Shown piece after piece: positions 63,823 through 64,000 of a stretch of 64,000 nt of DNA. The translations under genes and the position numbers were made by a program. The number at the start of each line of letters is the position of its first letter. Position 1 is the stretch's first letter. Below the pieces are notes generated by a model. The model was given only the letters and a program-made list of their open reading frames with translations. It ran no database searches and was not told the origin of the DNA. Where the stretch lies: contig CAJTMR010000019.1 in assembly GCA_910577325.1 (NCBI GenBank), positions 10,333 through 74,332 on the forward strand. The letters are read 5' to 3'. Source of the stretch: an uncultured Parabacteroides sp. (GTDB lineage: Bacteria > Bacteroidota > Bacteroidia > Bacteroidales > Tannerellaceae).

Positions 63823-64000
63823 ATGAAAACTCGAGTATTATTTCAGGTTCTATTGTCTGTTAGTTTATTTGTTTCAACAACCTGTTATGGTCAAGCCGGA
63901 TCGGAGTTGAAATATTTAGAAATAGAAAAGGAAGGTTATGATTTGCAAGGCACTTTGCAGGTCGAAGAATCTTATGACAAGCAAACAAAAATGTTGACAT
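63823..64000 (+). CDS. Exported protein, N-terminal part
   Basis: ATG at 63823, 12 bp after the preceding stop. MKTRVLFQVLLSVSLFVSTT is a signal peptide with likely cleavage after CYGQA. The mature part begins SELKYLEIEKEGYDLQG and runs off the window edge. Family not recognised. Probably co-transcribed with the HExxH lipoprotein gene. Confidence 0.7.
   Translation, partial: MKTRVLFQVLLSVSLFVSTTCYGQAGSELKYLEIEKEGYDLQGTLQVEESYDKQTKMLT

Overview
The window is a chromosomal segment of a gut Bacteroidales, most likely a Parabacteroides (inference from the protein families and general character; no marker gene was compared). Supporting signs are three SusC/SusD pairs, an ECF sigma/FecR pair, many lipoproteins with short lipoboxes, DUF4783/DUF4837/DUF4959/DUF4998-type proteins, and promoters of the Bacteroides type (-33 TTTG, 18-20 bp, -7 TAnnTTTG).

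Layout. 1-5.4 kb: end of hisS, groES-groEL, tRNA-Leu(CAG), an ECF sigma/membrane/periplasmic three-gene module and mazG. 5.4-9.8 kb: dsbD, an RluA-type pseudouridine synthase and an Rpn/PD-(D/E)XK protein. 9.9-19.7 kb: polysaccharide-utilisation locus 1 (ECF sigma, FecR, SusC with STN domain, SusD, GH89 alpha-N-acetylglucosaminidase), whose next gene is cut off after its signal peptide. 19.7-20.5 kb: copy A of a 0.7-kb TIR element. 20.6-35.1 kb: housekeeping genes (valS, a Tat-exported sugar isomerase-like protein, tRNA-Thr(CGT), a decayed anti-sigma-type ATPase, a Ca-type P-ATPase, a radical SAM protein, DPP-IV, lipA, a membrane-NUDIX-like protein, a YfcE-like phosphoesterase). 35.3-43.8 kb: PUL 2 (SusC, frameshifted SusD, two surface lipoproteins with C-terminal discoidin-like domains). 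44-57.5 kb: a MITE, ppk1, a membrane coiled-coil/HTH protein, DUF4837, a DUF4469-like protein, rsmF, an RsmI-like methylase, a hexapeptide acyltransferase, two small membrane proteins, nadC, rlmH, aroC, slyD, patB. 57.6-64 kb: PUL 3 (SusC, SusD) followed by an HExxH lipoprotein split by an amber codon and the start of another exported protein.

The most interesting result is regulatory. PULs 2 and 3 are each preceded by a pair of inverted sites with the same architecture, TAGTTCT-NNN-AGAACT. The three-base centre is GCA/TGC at PUL 2 and GAG/CTC at PUL 3. Each pair encloses a Bacteroides-type promoter. At PUL 3 the promoter faces susC (ON); at PUL 2 the only good promoter faces away (OFF). I read these as phase-variable invertible promoters served by a recombinase outside the window. 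The PUL 2 switch has also been invaded by copy B of the 0.7-kb element, which has 19-bp TIRs, apparent 9-bp target duplications and symmetric subterminal ACTATCAT iterons but no transposase. PUL 1 uses sigma/anti-sigma control instead, so the three loci show two distinct control strategies.
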